From positions 124,001 to 188,000 of the forward strand of contig NZ_SRPF01000001.1 of assembly GCF_004785685.1 (NCBI RefSeq): a stretch of DNA of 64,000 nt, read 5' to 3'. Below are positions 25,345 to 34,031 of the stretch, piece after piece (the first letter of the stretch is position 1; every line of letters starts with the position of its first letter). The notes under the pieces were generated by a model. It searched no databases and had not been told where the DNA came from. It worked only from the letters and a program-made list of their open reading frames with translations. A program made the position numbers and the translations under genes. Origin of the DNA: Marinobacter confluentis. Its GTDB lineage: Bacteria; Pseudomonadota; Gammaproteobacteria; Pseudomonadales; Oleiphilaceae.

Positions 25345-25621
25345 AATTTGATCTCCTTGCCGTTTCCGGCTTTTTGATCTCGAAATGTACGGATGCGGTG
25401 TTTGTGTTAATCACCTTATCCGCCGCCTGTGTCCATCAATGTGCGATTTAGTTCAGTAGAATAAAGGTTTTTAAATACATGTTAATGATCAGGCAATTTC
25501 CCATGTTTCTGGCAAATGCCTCATAGGAACGTACTTGAGGCGCTCGCCGTTGAAAGGCGCCTATTCGCTTTTGAAGCTTTTGAAGATTTCATTACCGCCG
25601 TCCTCCGTGGGTTTTACCTTT

Positions 25622-26074
25622 TCAGCGTTTTTGGTTCTTTTGCAGCCAGCGGTCGAGTTTATCCGCAAACTCTTTGCGGTCGGTCTGGCTGAAGGGGGCA
25701 GGCCCCCCGGTGACCTGGCCGGCGCTGCGCATTTCCTCCATGAAATTACGCATGGCCAGGCGCTGGCGGATGTTTTCTTTGGTGAAGGCCTGGCCCCTGG
25801 GGTTGAAGACATCGGCGCCTTTTTCGATGGCTTCGGCGGCCAGGGGGATGTCCTGGGTGATTACCAGGTCGCCCTTGTGCATCTGGTCCACGATTTCGTT
25901 GTCGGCGACGTCGAAGCCCTGGGGGACCTGGCGGCGTTTGATGTAGGGGCTTGGGGGCAGGGTGATGACGTGGTTGGCGATGAAGGTGGTGTCGACCTGC
26001 CAGCGGGTTGCTGCGCGGCAGAGTATTTCCCGGATTGGCACGGGGCAGGCGTCGGCGTCGACCCAGATTGGCAT
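25622..26074 (-). CDS. yaiI: YaiI/YqxD family protein (DUF188)
   Basis: A 150-residue protein of the UPF0178/DUF188 family. The start MPIWVDADACPVP is the family hallmark, with the Asp-Ala-Asp-Ala-Cys-Pro motif at residues 6-11, and VVDNxIV-type NEIVDQMHKGDLVITQDIPLA follows. The fold is PIN-like, which suggests a nuclease or RNA-binding role, but the activity is not established. The ATG at 26074 has GAAGGAA upstream; the open frame continues to 26416 through a palindromic element and is not coding there. Confidence 0.88.
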   Translation of the reverse strand: MPIWVDADACPVPIREILCRAATRWQVDTTFIANHVITLPPSPYIKRRQVPQGFDVADNEIVDQMHKGDLVITQDIPLAAEAIEKGADVFNPRGQAFTKENIRQRLAMRNFMEEMRSAGQVTGGPAPFSQTDRKEFADKLDRWLQKNQKR

Positions 26075-26183
26075 GGTTGGTTCCTTCGTCGTATGGCTTA
26101 TATCCTGGGAGTTTACCTTTTGTTGTTGTGAGCCTGGAAGTTCGTGGCCGCGTATATCTATTAGGCCTGCGTGTTTGAGGCCT

Positions 26184-26293
26184 GCGCCATTGGGGATGGG
26201 GTTTCCAAAAACCGCTACGAGCACGTCCATGTGCGCTTGTTTCCGGCCATCCTTGGCCTCCAACATTTTTGGAAACCCCATCCCCAATAGCGC
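26184..26293. repeat. Intergenic palindromic element, copy D
   Basis: Arms 26184-26211 and 26266-26293 are 28 nt each and pair with one mismatch. The 54-nt loop (26212-26265) has GCACGTCCATGTGCGCTTG and then GGCCATCCTTGGCC, matching the loop of copies A and C in order and spacing. The arms share GGGATGGGGT with copy A. It lies in the spacer between two divergently transcribed genes, so it cannot be a terminator for either. Confidence 0.9.
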
Positions 26294-26357
26294 GATCAGG
26301 CCACGGAGAAATCTCCGCGGATTTTGTGGTTGTTCCAATAAAGACTTGAGGGCAGTG

Positions 26358-26936
26358 ATGAGGGCTCGAATTTTTTCTACTGCATTTCTGGCATTAATAA
26401 TGGGCGCTATTTTCATGGCTCCCTACATTGCCCGTGCTGATCAAGCGGCAGCTCTGCAAGCGCTTCGGGACGGGGAGGCTGTCCTGATGATGCGTCATGC
26501 GTTGGCGCCGGGCACGGGGGATCCGTCGAATTTCCAGGTGGATGACTGTAGTACCCAGCGGAATCTGAATGAGACCGGGCGGGAGCAGGCGCGGGCGTGG
26601 AAGCCGTTTCTGGCGGAGCATGGGATTACCGAGGCGCGGGTGTTTTCCAGTCAGTGGTGTCGGTGTCTGGATACGGCTACCGAAATGGATATGGGGAAGG
26701 TTACGGAGTGGACGTCGTTGAATTCGTTTTTCCGGAATCGGAGTCAGGGGCCAGCCCAGACGCGGGAGACGATTGAGCGGGTAAACGGGCTCGGGGATGG
26801 TGCGCCGGTTATTCTGGTGTCTCACCAGGTGAACACCACGGCATTGACGGGCATTTTTCCGTCGTCCAATGAGGGGGTGATTCTGGCGCTGCCACTGTCG
26901 GATTCGCCGGAGATTCTGGCGCGGGTATCGCCCTGA
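26358..26936 (+). CDS. Secreted histidine phosphatase family protein
   Basis: A 192-residue phosphatase with a signal peptide ending near APYIARA, so it should be periplasmic. The phosphohistidine motif is LMMRHALAPG, the second Arg is in SSQWCRCLDTA, and the second catalytic His is present in VSHQVN. It is related to SixA/Ais-like phosphatases and LPS heptose phosphatase candidates. The ATG at 26358 follows GAGGG; the open frame extends upstream only through the palindromic element. It converges on a GT90 glycosyltransferase gene 20 nt away, which hints at an envelope sugar role. Confidence 0.85.
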   Translation: MRARIFSTAFLALIMGAIFMAPYIARADQAAALQALRDGEAVLMMRHALAPGTGDPSNFQVDDCSTQRNLNETGREQARAWKPFLAEHGITEARVFSSQWCRCLDTATEMDMGKVTEWTSLNSFFRNRSQGPAQTRETIERVNGLGDGAPVILVSHQVNTTALTGIFPSSNEGVILALPLSDSPEILARVSP

Positions 26937-26956
26937 TTATTGATTGACCATTCTGA

Positions 26957-27946
26957 TCAGCCTGGTTGGAGAGCAGCTCGCTGGCCGGTTTCCTGGCGGC
27001 TGAGTTCCAGGTATTTCTGCATCACCAGTAGCGCGGTAATGCGTTCGGTGCGTTCGTCGCGGAAGCGGGCGACGTGGCGTTGGGCGTTGGCGATGATGGC
27101 TTCGGCTTCTTCCGGGTGGGCGGTGTAGTATTCGATTTTTTCAGGCAGGTCGGAGTGGTCGTCGGCCAGTTGGACGTAGTGATAGCCCGGTATCAGGGCC
27201 CCTTCCATGAACCAGGTTTCGAACTTCGGGCGGCGCATCAGGCACAGGGAGTTGGAGGCCATGATCCACTTCAGGTTTGTCGCCACGTCTATGCCTTCCA
27301 CGCTCACCACAAACTGGTATTCCAGCTGCTCTTCGATGCTCATGAAGTCTTTGTGATAGGCCTGCTTTTCCGGTTCCTTGTGCTGCGTGCAGCCGATGTT
27401 GCATAGCGGATGGTCGGCAAATCGTGAGGCGAATTCGACTCGGTGTGGGCGGTTGGATTTTCCTCGCCATACAGCCATGGGTTTCTTGTCGGCGAAGGCC
27501 CGTCTGTCCGGCACGAAATGATAGTGGCGGATGGCGTTGAGTTTCAGCAGCACCGAATTGCGGTTGCTCTGGTCCGGTCGGATCGGGCGGCTTTTTACGA
27601 AACGGGGCTGGTCCGGTATTTCGGTCACGTCGCCGAACTGGTAATCGACTTTGCGATTGCACGGGAAAAAGCGGATCAGGCTGCTGAAGTCTATACAGTA
27701 GGCGGTGCTTTTGCCCGCAAAGCGGAAACTGCCGGTGGTTTCTGCCGTTTTCGAAGGGCTGAACGGCTGGGTCAGGCGGTTGTAATAAGCCACTCGACGC
27801 TGAATATCGGCCTGATGGGCGGCGGGCAGCCGTTCGAAGGAGTCCAGTAAAGCCTTTCGCCGGTTTTGCCAGAACATCCGGGGCAGCAGGCAGCGGAGTC
27901 CGTGTTGCAGGTATACGGCCAGCTTGTGGGCGGACTTTGCGGTCAT
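26957..27946 (-). CDS. Glycosyltransferase family 90 protein
   Basis: A 329-residue protein of the GT90/CAP10-like family, which adds xylose, glucose or similar sugars to LPS or capsule in bacteria. The family blocks visible are PRFVKSRPI, AVWRGKSNRPHR, FMSIEEQLEYQFVVSVEGIDVATNLKWIMASNSLCL and WFMEGALIPGYHYVQL. The KSRP and WRG segments sit at the predicted nucleotide-sugar site. No membrane segment is evident except a weak hydrophobic N-terminus. The gene stands alone, followed by the spacer before the 2-oxo acid dehydrogenase operon. Confidence 0.87.
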   Translation of the reverse strand: MTAKSAHKLAVYLQHGLRCLLPRMFWQNRRKALLDSFERLPAAHQADIQRRVAYYNRLTQPFSPSKTAETTGSFRFAGKSTAYCIDFSSLIRFFPCNRKVDYQFGDVTEIPDQPRFVKSRPIRPDQSNRNSVLLKLNAIRHYHFVPDRRAFADKKPMAVWRGKSNRPHRVEFASRFADHPLCNIGCTQHKEPEKQAYHKDFMSIEEQLEYQFVVSVEGIDVATNLKWIMASNSLCLMRRPKFETWFMEGALIPGYHYVQLADDHSDLPEKIEYYTAHPEEAEAIIANAQRHVARFRDERTERITALLVMQKYLELSRQETGQRAALQPG

Positions 27947-28280
27947 TGCGGCTGTAGTCCTCTTACTCGAACGGAAATATCCATCCTTCGACTGTGAGGT
28001 CTGCCTGTTACATTGGAATGGCAGGGCAGTGACGTTTCAGTGACGGCGTAATTACTTCCCGATGACAGTCCTGCTTTGATACTTCATTTGCCCAATCCCC
28101 GCTTTTTGTCTAAAACTGAATCAGGGGTGTGTGAATGGAGCGCCACCCATAGTCCCAACGGCGTGTGATCCACGTTTAACAATCGAACAGTCAGCCTTGT
28201 CGCTGCCGGCCTTCCTGCCAAAAGCGGATTGCCAGAGTGCAGCGGAACCTTCTACCAGAGGGCGGGGCGGGGAGAATGGG
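27947..28280. other. Intergenic spacer, divergent promoter region
   Basis: This 334-nt stretch separates the GT90 gene from the E1-alpha gene. An open frame from GTG 28131 runs into E1-alpha, but its first 50 codons are not protein-like and lack a ribosome site. No repeat, RNA gene or clear operator was recognised. Confidence 0.6.
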
Positions 28281-29360
28281 ATGAGACAGATCCACGAATT
28301 CCGTGTGGATAGCGTTTGCTATCTCGACGATCAAGGCGCGCCTCTGGGCGATCTGCCGCCACAGGCCAAAGACACCGACCGGTTGCTGGCCGCCTACCGC
28401 AACATGGTGCTGACTCGCACCTTTGATGCCAAAACCATTGCCCTGCAACGCACCGGAAAGTGCGGCACTTATCCATCGGTACTGGGCCATGAGGTGACTG
28501 GCACAGCCATTGGCCAGAGCATGGCGAGATCGGATGTGTTTGTGCCCTATTACCGTGACCAGGCCACCCATATTCTGCGGGGAGTTTCCCTGACCGAGCT
28601 GCTTTTGTATTGGGGCGGCGATGAGCGGGGCAGTGCCTGGAAACACTGCCCGGAAGACCTGCCCATTGCCGTGCCCATCGCAACCCAGAGCTGCCACGCG
28701 GTGGGGGTTGCCGCCGCCATGCGAATCCGGGGCGAATCCCGGGCGGTGGTGTGCTGTATCGGTGACGGCGGGACCTCCAAGGGTGACTTTTCCGAGAGCA
28801 ACAACCTGGCCGGCGCCTGGCATCTGCCGGTGGTGTTTATGGTGATCAATAACCAGTGGGCCATTTCCACGCCCCGCAGCATCCAGACCGGTGCCGACAC
28901 CATTGCGCAGAAAGCTATTGGTGCCGGTTTGCCAGGCCATATTGTCGACGGCAATGACTTTTTTGCGGTAACCGAGGCCCTGGATAACGCCCTTGAACGG
29001 GCGCGGGCCGGTAAAGGCGGTGCGGTGATTGAAGCCTTAACCTACCGGCTTGGCGACCACACAACGGCCGACGATGCTACCCGCTATCGCTCCTCTGACG
29101 ACCTGCGACAGGCCTGGGAGAAAGACGGCGTCAAACGACTTCAGAACTATCTGCACCGGGCCGGTTTCTGGTCCGCTGAGCGGGAAACCAGCCTACAGGC
29201 GGACTGCAGGAGAATCGTCGATCAGGCGGTGGAAGACTATCTGGCCACCGAAGCCGAACCGCCCACTGCCATGATGGACTACCTGTTCGAAACCCTGCCG
29301 GAGGCACTGAAATCGCAACGCGAGCGCATTGCGGACAAGTATCGCGGAGGTGCCCTATGA
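28281..29360 (+). CDS. 2-oxo acid dehydrogenase E1 component, alpha subunit
   Basis: A 359-residue thiamine diphosphate enzyme subunit. The ThDP motif starts with GDGGTSKGDF and ends with INNQWAIST (GDG...NN). The chain matches PdhA/BkdA1-type E1-alpha subunits (YPSVLGHEVTG, YRDQATHILRG). With the beta subunit it decarboxylates pyruvate or a branched 2-oxo acid and transfers the acyl group to E2. ATG 28281 follows GGGGAGA. The alpha, beta and E2 genes overlap by 4 nt each, so they form a tight operon. No E3 gene is in the operon, so lipoamide dehydrogenase must come from elsewhere. Pyruvate versus branched-chain substrate is not resolved. Confidence 0.88.
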   Translation: MRQIHEFRVDSVCYLDDQGAPLGDLPPQAKDTDRLLAAYRNMVLTRTFDAKTIALQRTGKCGTYPSVLGHEVTGTAIGQSMARSDVFVPYYRDQATHILRGVSLTELLLYWGGDERGSAWKHCPEDLPIAVPIATQSCHAVGVAAAMRIRGESRAVVCCIGDGGTSKGDFSESNNLAGAWHLPVVFMVINNQWAISTPRSIQTGADTIAQKAIGAGLPGHIVDGNDFFAVTEALDNALERARAGKGGAVIEALTYRLGDHTTADDATRYRSSDDLRQAWEKDGVKRLQNYLHRAGFWSAERETSLQADCRRIVDQAVEDYLATEAEPPTAMMDYLFETLPEALKSQRERIADKYRGGAL

Positions 29361-30349
29361 GCCGCTTAGACAGCCGTGATGTCACCCTGGTAGAAGCGGT
29401 CAATATGGCCCTGGAATGGGAAATGGCCCATGACGAATCAGTGGTGGTGCTTGGCGAAGATATCGCCACCAATGGCGGCGTCTTCCGCGCCACTGCCGGA
29501 CTGAAGGACCGCTTCGGCTTCAAGCGGGTGATGGATACCCCGCTGGCGGAAAACCTGATTGCCGGCACCGCCATCGGTATGGCGACCCAGGGCCTGAAAC
29601 CGGTCGCCGAGTTCCAGTTCATGGGGTTTATCTACGCCGGTATGGAACAGATCATCAGCCACGCCGCCAGAATGCGCAACCGCACCCGAGGGCGGCTGCA
29701 CTGCCCGCTGGTGTATCGGGCGCCCTTTGGCGGGGGTATCCATGCACCTGAACATCACTCGGAAAGCACTGAAGCCCTTTTCACCCATATTCCGGGCCTG
29801 AGGGTGGTCATCCCCAGCTCGCCCCAGCGTGCCTATGGCCAGTTGCTGGCGGCGATCCGCAATCCGGACCCGGTGATTTTCCTCGAGCCCAAACGCATCT
29901 ACCGCGCGGTGACCCAGAGCGTTGAAAACAATGGCGAAGCCATCCCACTGGATACCTGCTTCACCCTGCGTGAGGGCAGCGATGTGACCTTGATCAGTTG
30001 GGGCGCATCGATCATGGAGACCCTGGAAGCGGCGGATGTACTGGCAGAACAGGGGATTTCTGCCGAGGTCATTGATGTATGCACCATCAGCCCACTGGAC
30101 CGGGAAACCCTGTTGTGTTCCGTGACCAAAACCGGCCGTGCGGTGATTGTGCACGAAGCCTGTCGCAACGGCGGGGTCGGTGCCGAGATTGCGGCCTCCA
30201 TTGCCGAGGGCGCCTGGCTGGAGCTAAAAGCGCCGGTGGCCAGGGTCACCGGCTACGACACGGTCATGCCGTACTACCGCAACGAACAGGCCTATCTGCC
30301 GCAGGTGGATGACATCCTTGAAGCTGCCAAACGGGTGATCGCGCTATGA
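29357..30349 (+). CDS. 2-oxo acid dehydrogenase E1 component, beta subunit
   Basis: A 330-residue E1-beta subunit with the transketolase pyrimidine-binding domain (VNMALEWEMAHDESVVVLGEDIATNGGVFRATAGL) and the C-terminal transketolase domain. Gly-Gly-Ile-His is in FGGGIHAPEHHSES and the conserved E-S/H cluster is present. It completes the E1 active site. ATGA overlap at 29357-29360 with the alpha gene. Length is typical (324-340 aa). Confidence 0.9.
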   Translation: MSRLDSRDVTLVEAVNMALEWEMAHDESVVVLGEDIATNGGVFRATAGLKDRFGFKRVMDTPLAENLIAGTAIGMATQGLKPVAEFQFMGFIYAGMEQIISHAARMRNRTRGRLHCPLVYRAPFGGGIHAPEHHSESTEALFTHIPGLRVVIPSSPQRAYGQLLAAIRNPDPVIFLEPKRIYRAVTQSVENNGEAIPLDTCFTLREGSDVTLISWGASIMETLEAADVLAEQGISAEVIDVCTISPLDRETLLCSVTKTGRAVIVHEACRNGGVGAEIAASIAEGAWLELKAPVARVTGYDTVMPYYRNEQAYLPQVDDILEAAKRVIAL

Positions 30350-31350
30350 AAAACTTCAAACTGCCCGACCTGGGGGAAGGTCTGCCGGAAGCGGAAATCG
30401 TGGAATGGCACGTAAACGTCGGCGATACCGTGGAGGTGGACCAGGTGCTGGTCAGCGTGGAAACCGCCAAGGCCATTGTGGAAGTGCCGTCACCGGAGGC
30501 CGGCACAGTCGCGAAACTCTACGGTCAGCCCGGGGACATCATCCATACCGGCGAACCCTTAATGGCCTATGAAGGCGAGGGCAACGACAGCGGCACCGTG
30601 GTAGGCGAGCTAAAAAGAGCCGATACCGGCACCAGCAAAGACAATTTTATCATCGGCGCAGCGGAATCCAGTAAACGCGCGAGGGCGAACCGGGCCAGCT
30701 ACAGGGCGCGTTCCCTACCGGATGCAGAGCTGCTGCGGGGCACCAGGCGCACCATGGCCAAAAATATGGCGGCCTCCCACTCCCAGGTGGTGCCGGTGTC
30801 GATTTTCGAGGATGTGGATATCGACGACTGGAAACCGGGAACGGACATTACCATGCGACTGGTTCAGGCCATTGCCAGAGCCTGCGAAACCTCGCCGGTG
30901 ATGAACAGCTGGTTTGATGGCGAAACCCTGAGCCGCCGTCTGAAAGACGAAGTGCACATCGGCATCGCCGTGGACACGCCGGAAGGTCTGTTCGTGCCGG
31001 TTTTGCGGGACGTCAACCACCGTACCGCAGATGACCTGCGCCAGGGGTTGCAGAACCTGCGTGAAGCAGTGGCAACCCGAAAGATTCCGCCCGCCGAGAT
31101 GCAGGGCGCGACCATTACCCTGTCGAATTTCGGTACCATGACGGGCCAATACGCCAATCCAATTGTGTCGCCGCCGCAAGTCGCTATCATTGGCGCTGGC
31201 GTAATCCGCGAAAAAGTGGTGCCCCACAACGGCAAGCCCGCGGTTAGACGGGTGCTGCCCTTATCGGTTACGTTTGATCATCGAGCCGCTACCGGCGGTG
31301 AGGCGTCCCGATTCCTCGGCGCATTGATTGATGAACTTGGAACGGTCTGA
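30346..31350 (+). CDS. 2-oxo acid dehydrogenase E2 acyltransferase lacking the subunit-binding domain
   Basis: A 334-residue E2, short for the family (usually 370-550). One lipoyl domain is present (residues 1-78) with the lipoyl-lysine at Lys42 in ETAKA. The linker of about 50 residues that follows contains no recognisable peripheral subunit-binding domain. The chain then enters the acyltransferase domain at RGTRRTMAKNMA. Near the C-terminus the catalytic motif reads DHRAATGG, so the catalytic His is kept but the usual Asp of H-x3-D-G is Thr. It overlaps E1-beta by 4 nt. Related E2s with a Thr here exist as far as I recall, so activity is not excluded. Confidence 0.85.
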   Translation: MKNFKLPDLGEGLPEAEIVEWHVNVGDTVEVDQVLVSVETAKAIVEVPSPEAGTVAKLYGQPGDIIHTGEPLMAYEGEGNDSGTVVGELKRADTGTSKDNFIIGAAESSKRARANRASYRARSLPDAELLRGTRRTMAKNMAASHSQVVPVSIFEDVDIDDWKPGTDITMRLVQAIARACETSPVMNSWFDGETLSRRLKDEVHIGIAVDTPEGLFVPVLRDVNHRTADDLRQGLQNLREAVATRKIPPAEMQGATITLSNFGTMTGQYANPIVSPPQVAIIGAGVIREKVVPHNGKPAVRRVLPLSVTFDHRAATGGEASRFLGALIDELGTV

Positions 31351-31382
31351 CAGCAACAGGCTGACAATGAATGAGAGGTACC

Positions 31383-31844
31383 ATGAAAGCGATTTTCACC
31401 GTTTTGACCGCAACCATCCTGGCTTTCGGTGCAGGCGCTGCACTGGCCGACAGTTACACCCAGGGCAACATCACCATTACCGATCCGTGGAGCCGCGAGA
31501 CACCGCCGGGCGTGTCCAAGGGCGTCGCCTATATGAAAATCACCAATAACGGCGACGTGGCAGTCACTCTGATCGATGCAGAAACCACCAAGACCGGCGA
31601 TGTTACCCTGCATCAAAGCAGGATGAACGGTGACCTGATGACCATGCGCTATGTGGAAGGTGGCCTCAGCATTCCCGCCGGCGAAACCGTGGAACTGCGG
31701 CCCGGCGGCTACCACTTTATGCTGGAAGAGCTGGACCGTGGCCTGGTGCGCAACGAGAGCGTTGCCATGACGGTTTTCTTTGAGGATGCCGAGGCCGTCA
31801 ATATCAAGCTACAGGTGAAATCTGCGGGTGAGATGCACCACTGA
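31383..31844 (+). CDS. PCu(A)C copper chaperone
   Basis: A 153-residue periplasmic Cu(I) chaperone of the PCu(A)C family, which helps load the CuA site of cytochrome c oxidase. The signal peptide ends at GAALADS. The copper motif is visible: the first His in LHQSRMNGDLMTM with its Met ligands, then YHFML (His-x-Met) about 25 residues later. The ATG at 31383 follows GAGAGG; the in-frame ATG 12 nt upstream has no good ribosome site. It lies 32 nt after the E2 gene. It may be co-transcribed but is functionally unrelated. Confidence 0.88.
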   Translation: MKAIFTVLTATILAFGAGAALADSYTQGNITITDPWSRETPPGVSKGVAYMKITNNGDVAVTLIDAETTKTGDVTLHQSRMNGDLMTMRYVEGGLSIPAGETVELRPGGYHFMLEELDRGLVRNESVAMTVFFEDAEAVNIKLQVKSAGEMHH

Positions 31845-31988
31845 ACCCCGGATGGTTGTCAAAAGCGTTTGAATTTATTTGCAACTGTTTAGATTTTCTT
31901 CAAAGCGACACACAGCGGTCACTGAACGTTCATGGGCGGACGTTAATCTGGATTTTTAGATCCCGGCCCTAATGAACGGAGTGATGAA

Positions 31989-33977
31989 ATGACACAGCCT
32001 TTTGCAGGAAAAGTGTTATTGCTGGCGCTTGCTGTCAGCCTTACCGCATGCACGGATACCGCTGACGAGAGTGATGTCGACGATTTGCGCGACGACCTCA
32101 ACAGTCTCAGTGATCAGGTCAACAACGACGAGACTTTTGAGCTCCAGCTGCTGCACCTGGCAGATATGGACGGCTCAAACGTGGATGCCCTCGCCAACGT
32201 GGGTCATCTTGCCGCTATCGTCGACGGGCTGCGCCGCCAGTACCCGGATAACACCCTGTTCGTGAGCTCGGGCGACAATTACATTCCCGGCTCCCGTTAC
32301 ACGGCGTCCGCCGATGACTCTTTCAATACAGTAACCGGGGTGGCCACGCCCGGGGCAGGGCGGGCAGATATCGCCTTCCTGAACGCCATGGGCCTGGAAG
32401 TGTCTGCGGTGGGCAATCATGACCTGGACAGCGGTACCAGTGCCTTTGCGTCCCTTGTCTCTGCGGACGCTAACTGGGCGGGAGCTCAGTTTCCGTACCT
32501 GAGTACGAACCTGGACTTTTCCACCGACGCCAATGTCAGCTCGCTGGCGGTGACCAACGGCCAGGAGGCCAGTTCGATTCCGAGCAGTCTGGCAGGGAAT
32601 GCTGTCGTTACGGTCAACGGGGAAGCAATCGGCCTGGTTGGCGCTGTCACCCCAACGCTGGAGAATCTGACATCGACGGGCGATATTACGGTACTGCCTG
32701 CCAACGATAGCGTGTCCGATCTGGCCGCTGTCATTCAGTCTTCGGTTGATGAATTGACCGCCGAAGGTATCGACAAGATTATCCTGCTGGCGCATATGCA
32801 GCAGATTTCGGTAGAGAAGCAGTTGGCTGGCTTGCTGGAGGACGTTGATATTATCGTCGCCGGCGGCTCGAACACCCTGCTGGCAGATTATAATGACCGC
32901 CTGCTGGATGGCGATACCGCCGCTGATACCTACCCCTTGCTGTACACCAGCGCCAAAAACGAGCCGGTGATGCTGGTCAATGTGGATGGCGATTACAAAT
33001 ACCTTGGCAGACTGCTGGTGGAATTTGATAGCCAGGGGCGGGTTATTCTGAACAGCCTGAATCCGCTGGTCAGTGGCGTCTATTCTGCAGAGCAGGATAC
33101 GGTGGACGCAGTGGGCGGAATGGCCAATGCCACGGTCGATAATATTGTGGATGCGGTGAACGATGTGTTGATTGCCCAGGAGGGCACGATCCTTGGCAAC
33201 ACGTCAGTGTACCTCAACGGCCAGCGTTCGTCCGTGCGCTCTGAGGAAACCAACCTCGGCAACCTGACCGCTGACGCAAACCTGTGGTATGCCCAGCAGT
33301 ATGATCCAACCGCTGAAATCTCCATCAAGAACGGCGGCGGCATCCGGGCCGATATCGGCAGCTTTGCGTTTCCGGCGGGTTCAACGGATGTTGCGGATCT
33401 GGAATATTTCCCGCCTGAAGCTTTCCCCGCGGCCGGCAAGGAAAACGGCGACATTTCCCAGTTCGATATTCAGAGCGCACTGGCATTCAATAACGGTCTG
33501 GCTCTGGTCGACGTTACCGCCGGGGAACTGAAAGCCATCGTTGAACATTCGGTCAGCACCGTTGGTGCCGGCGCCTTCCCACAGGTGGGTGGCATGAGCT
33601 TTACCTACGATCCTGAGGCTACTGCGGGTAGCCGCGTTACTGAGCTGAGCGTGGGCGCGACGGATGTGGTTATCGGTGGCGCCGTTCAGGCAGTGGGCCC
33701 CTTCCGCCTGACGACTCTGAGTTTTCTGGCCGATGGTGGCGATGGCTACCCGATTCCCGAGACCAACCGGGTGGACCTGGTTGCCGACGCAGGTGTCGCT
33801 ACAAGTGTTGATATGAGTGCTGATGACCCGGGGGCATCCGACTTTGCCATCACCGGTTCTGAGCAGGATGCACTGGCGGAATATCTGCAGGCATTTTTTG
33901 CCGATAGCAACACGCCGTTCAGTAATGCAGATTCAATCGTCAGTGGTGCCAATGATGAGCGGATAATGACCCCGTAA
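31989..33977 (+). CDS. Secreted bifunctional metallophosphatase / 5'-nucleotidase
   Basis: A 662-residue lipoprotein (signal ending in SLTACTD) with an N-terminal calcineurin-like phosphoesterase domain and a C-terminal 5'-nucleotidase domain. The second metal motif VSSGDNY and third GNHDLDSG are standard. The first motif, usually N-D-x-H-G, reads LADMDGS: Asp is kept but His is Asp. The C-terminal domain keeps NGGGIRADI and LAFNNGLALVDVTAGELKAIVEHS. It probably releases phosphate from extracellular nucleotides or cyclic nucleotides. It stands alone, with a terminator after it. Confidence 0.88.
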   Translation: MTQPFAGKVLLLALAVSLTACTDTADESDVDDLRDDLNSLSDQVNNDETFELQLLHLADMDGSNVDALANVGHLAAIVDGLRRQYPDNTLFVSSGDNYIPGSRYTASADDSFNTVTGVATPGAGRADIAFLNAMGLEVSAVGNHDLDSGTSAFASLVSADANWAGAQFPYLSTNLDFSTDANVSSLAVTNGQEASSIPSSLAGNAVVTVNGEAIGLVGAVTPTLENLTSTGDITVLPANDSVSDLAAVIQSSVDELTAEGIDKIILLAHMQQISVEKQLAGLLEDVDIIVAGGSNTLLADYNDRLLDGDTAADTYPLLYTSAKNEPVMLVNVDGDYKYLGRLLVEFDSQGRVILNSLNPLVSGVYSAEQDTVDAVGGMANATVDNIVDAVNDVLIAQEGTILGNTSVYLNGQRSSVRSEETNLGNLTADANLWYAQQYDPTAEISIKNGGGIRADIGSFAFPAGSTDVADLEYFPPEAFPAAGKENGDISQFDIQSALAFNNGLALVDVTAGELKAIVEHSVSTVGAGAFPQVGGMSFTYDPEATAGSRVTELSVGATDVVIGGAVQAVGPFRLTTLSFLADGGDGYPIPETNRVDLVADAGVATSVDMSADDPGASDFAITGSEQDALAEYLQAFFADSNTPFSNADSIVSGANDERIMTP

Positions 33978-33997
33978 ATCAGCACAGACTGGACATC

Positions 33998-34031
33998 AGA
34001 AAACAGCGGCCTCTATGGCCGCTGGTTTTCT
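33998..34031. terminator. Bidirectional hairpin terminator
   Basis: AGAAAACAGCGGCC, loop TCTAT, GGCCGCTGGTTTTCT. The right arm overlaps the stop codon of the convergent 663-aa gene. Confidence 0.85.

Noticed and set aside
25535..26131. 198-codon plus-strand frame over yaiI
   Set aside because: It is antisense to a well-conserved DUF188 protein. Its Gly/Phe/Val-rich composition is typical of a shadow frame.
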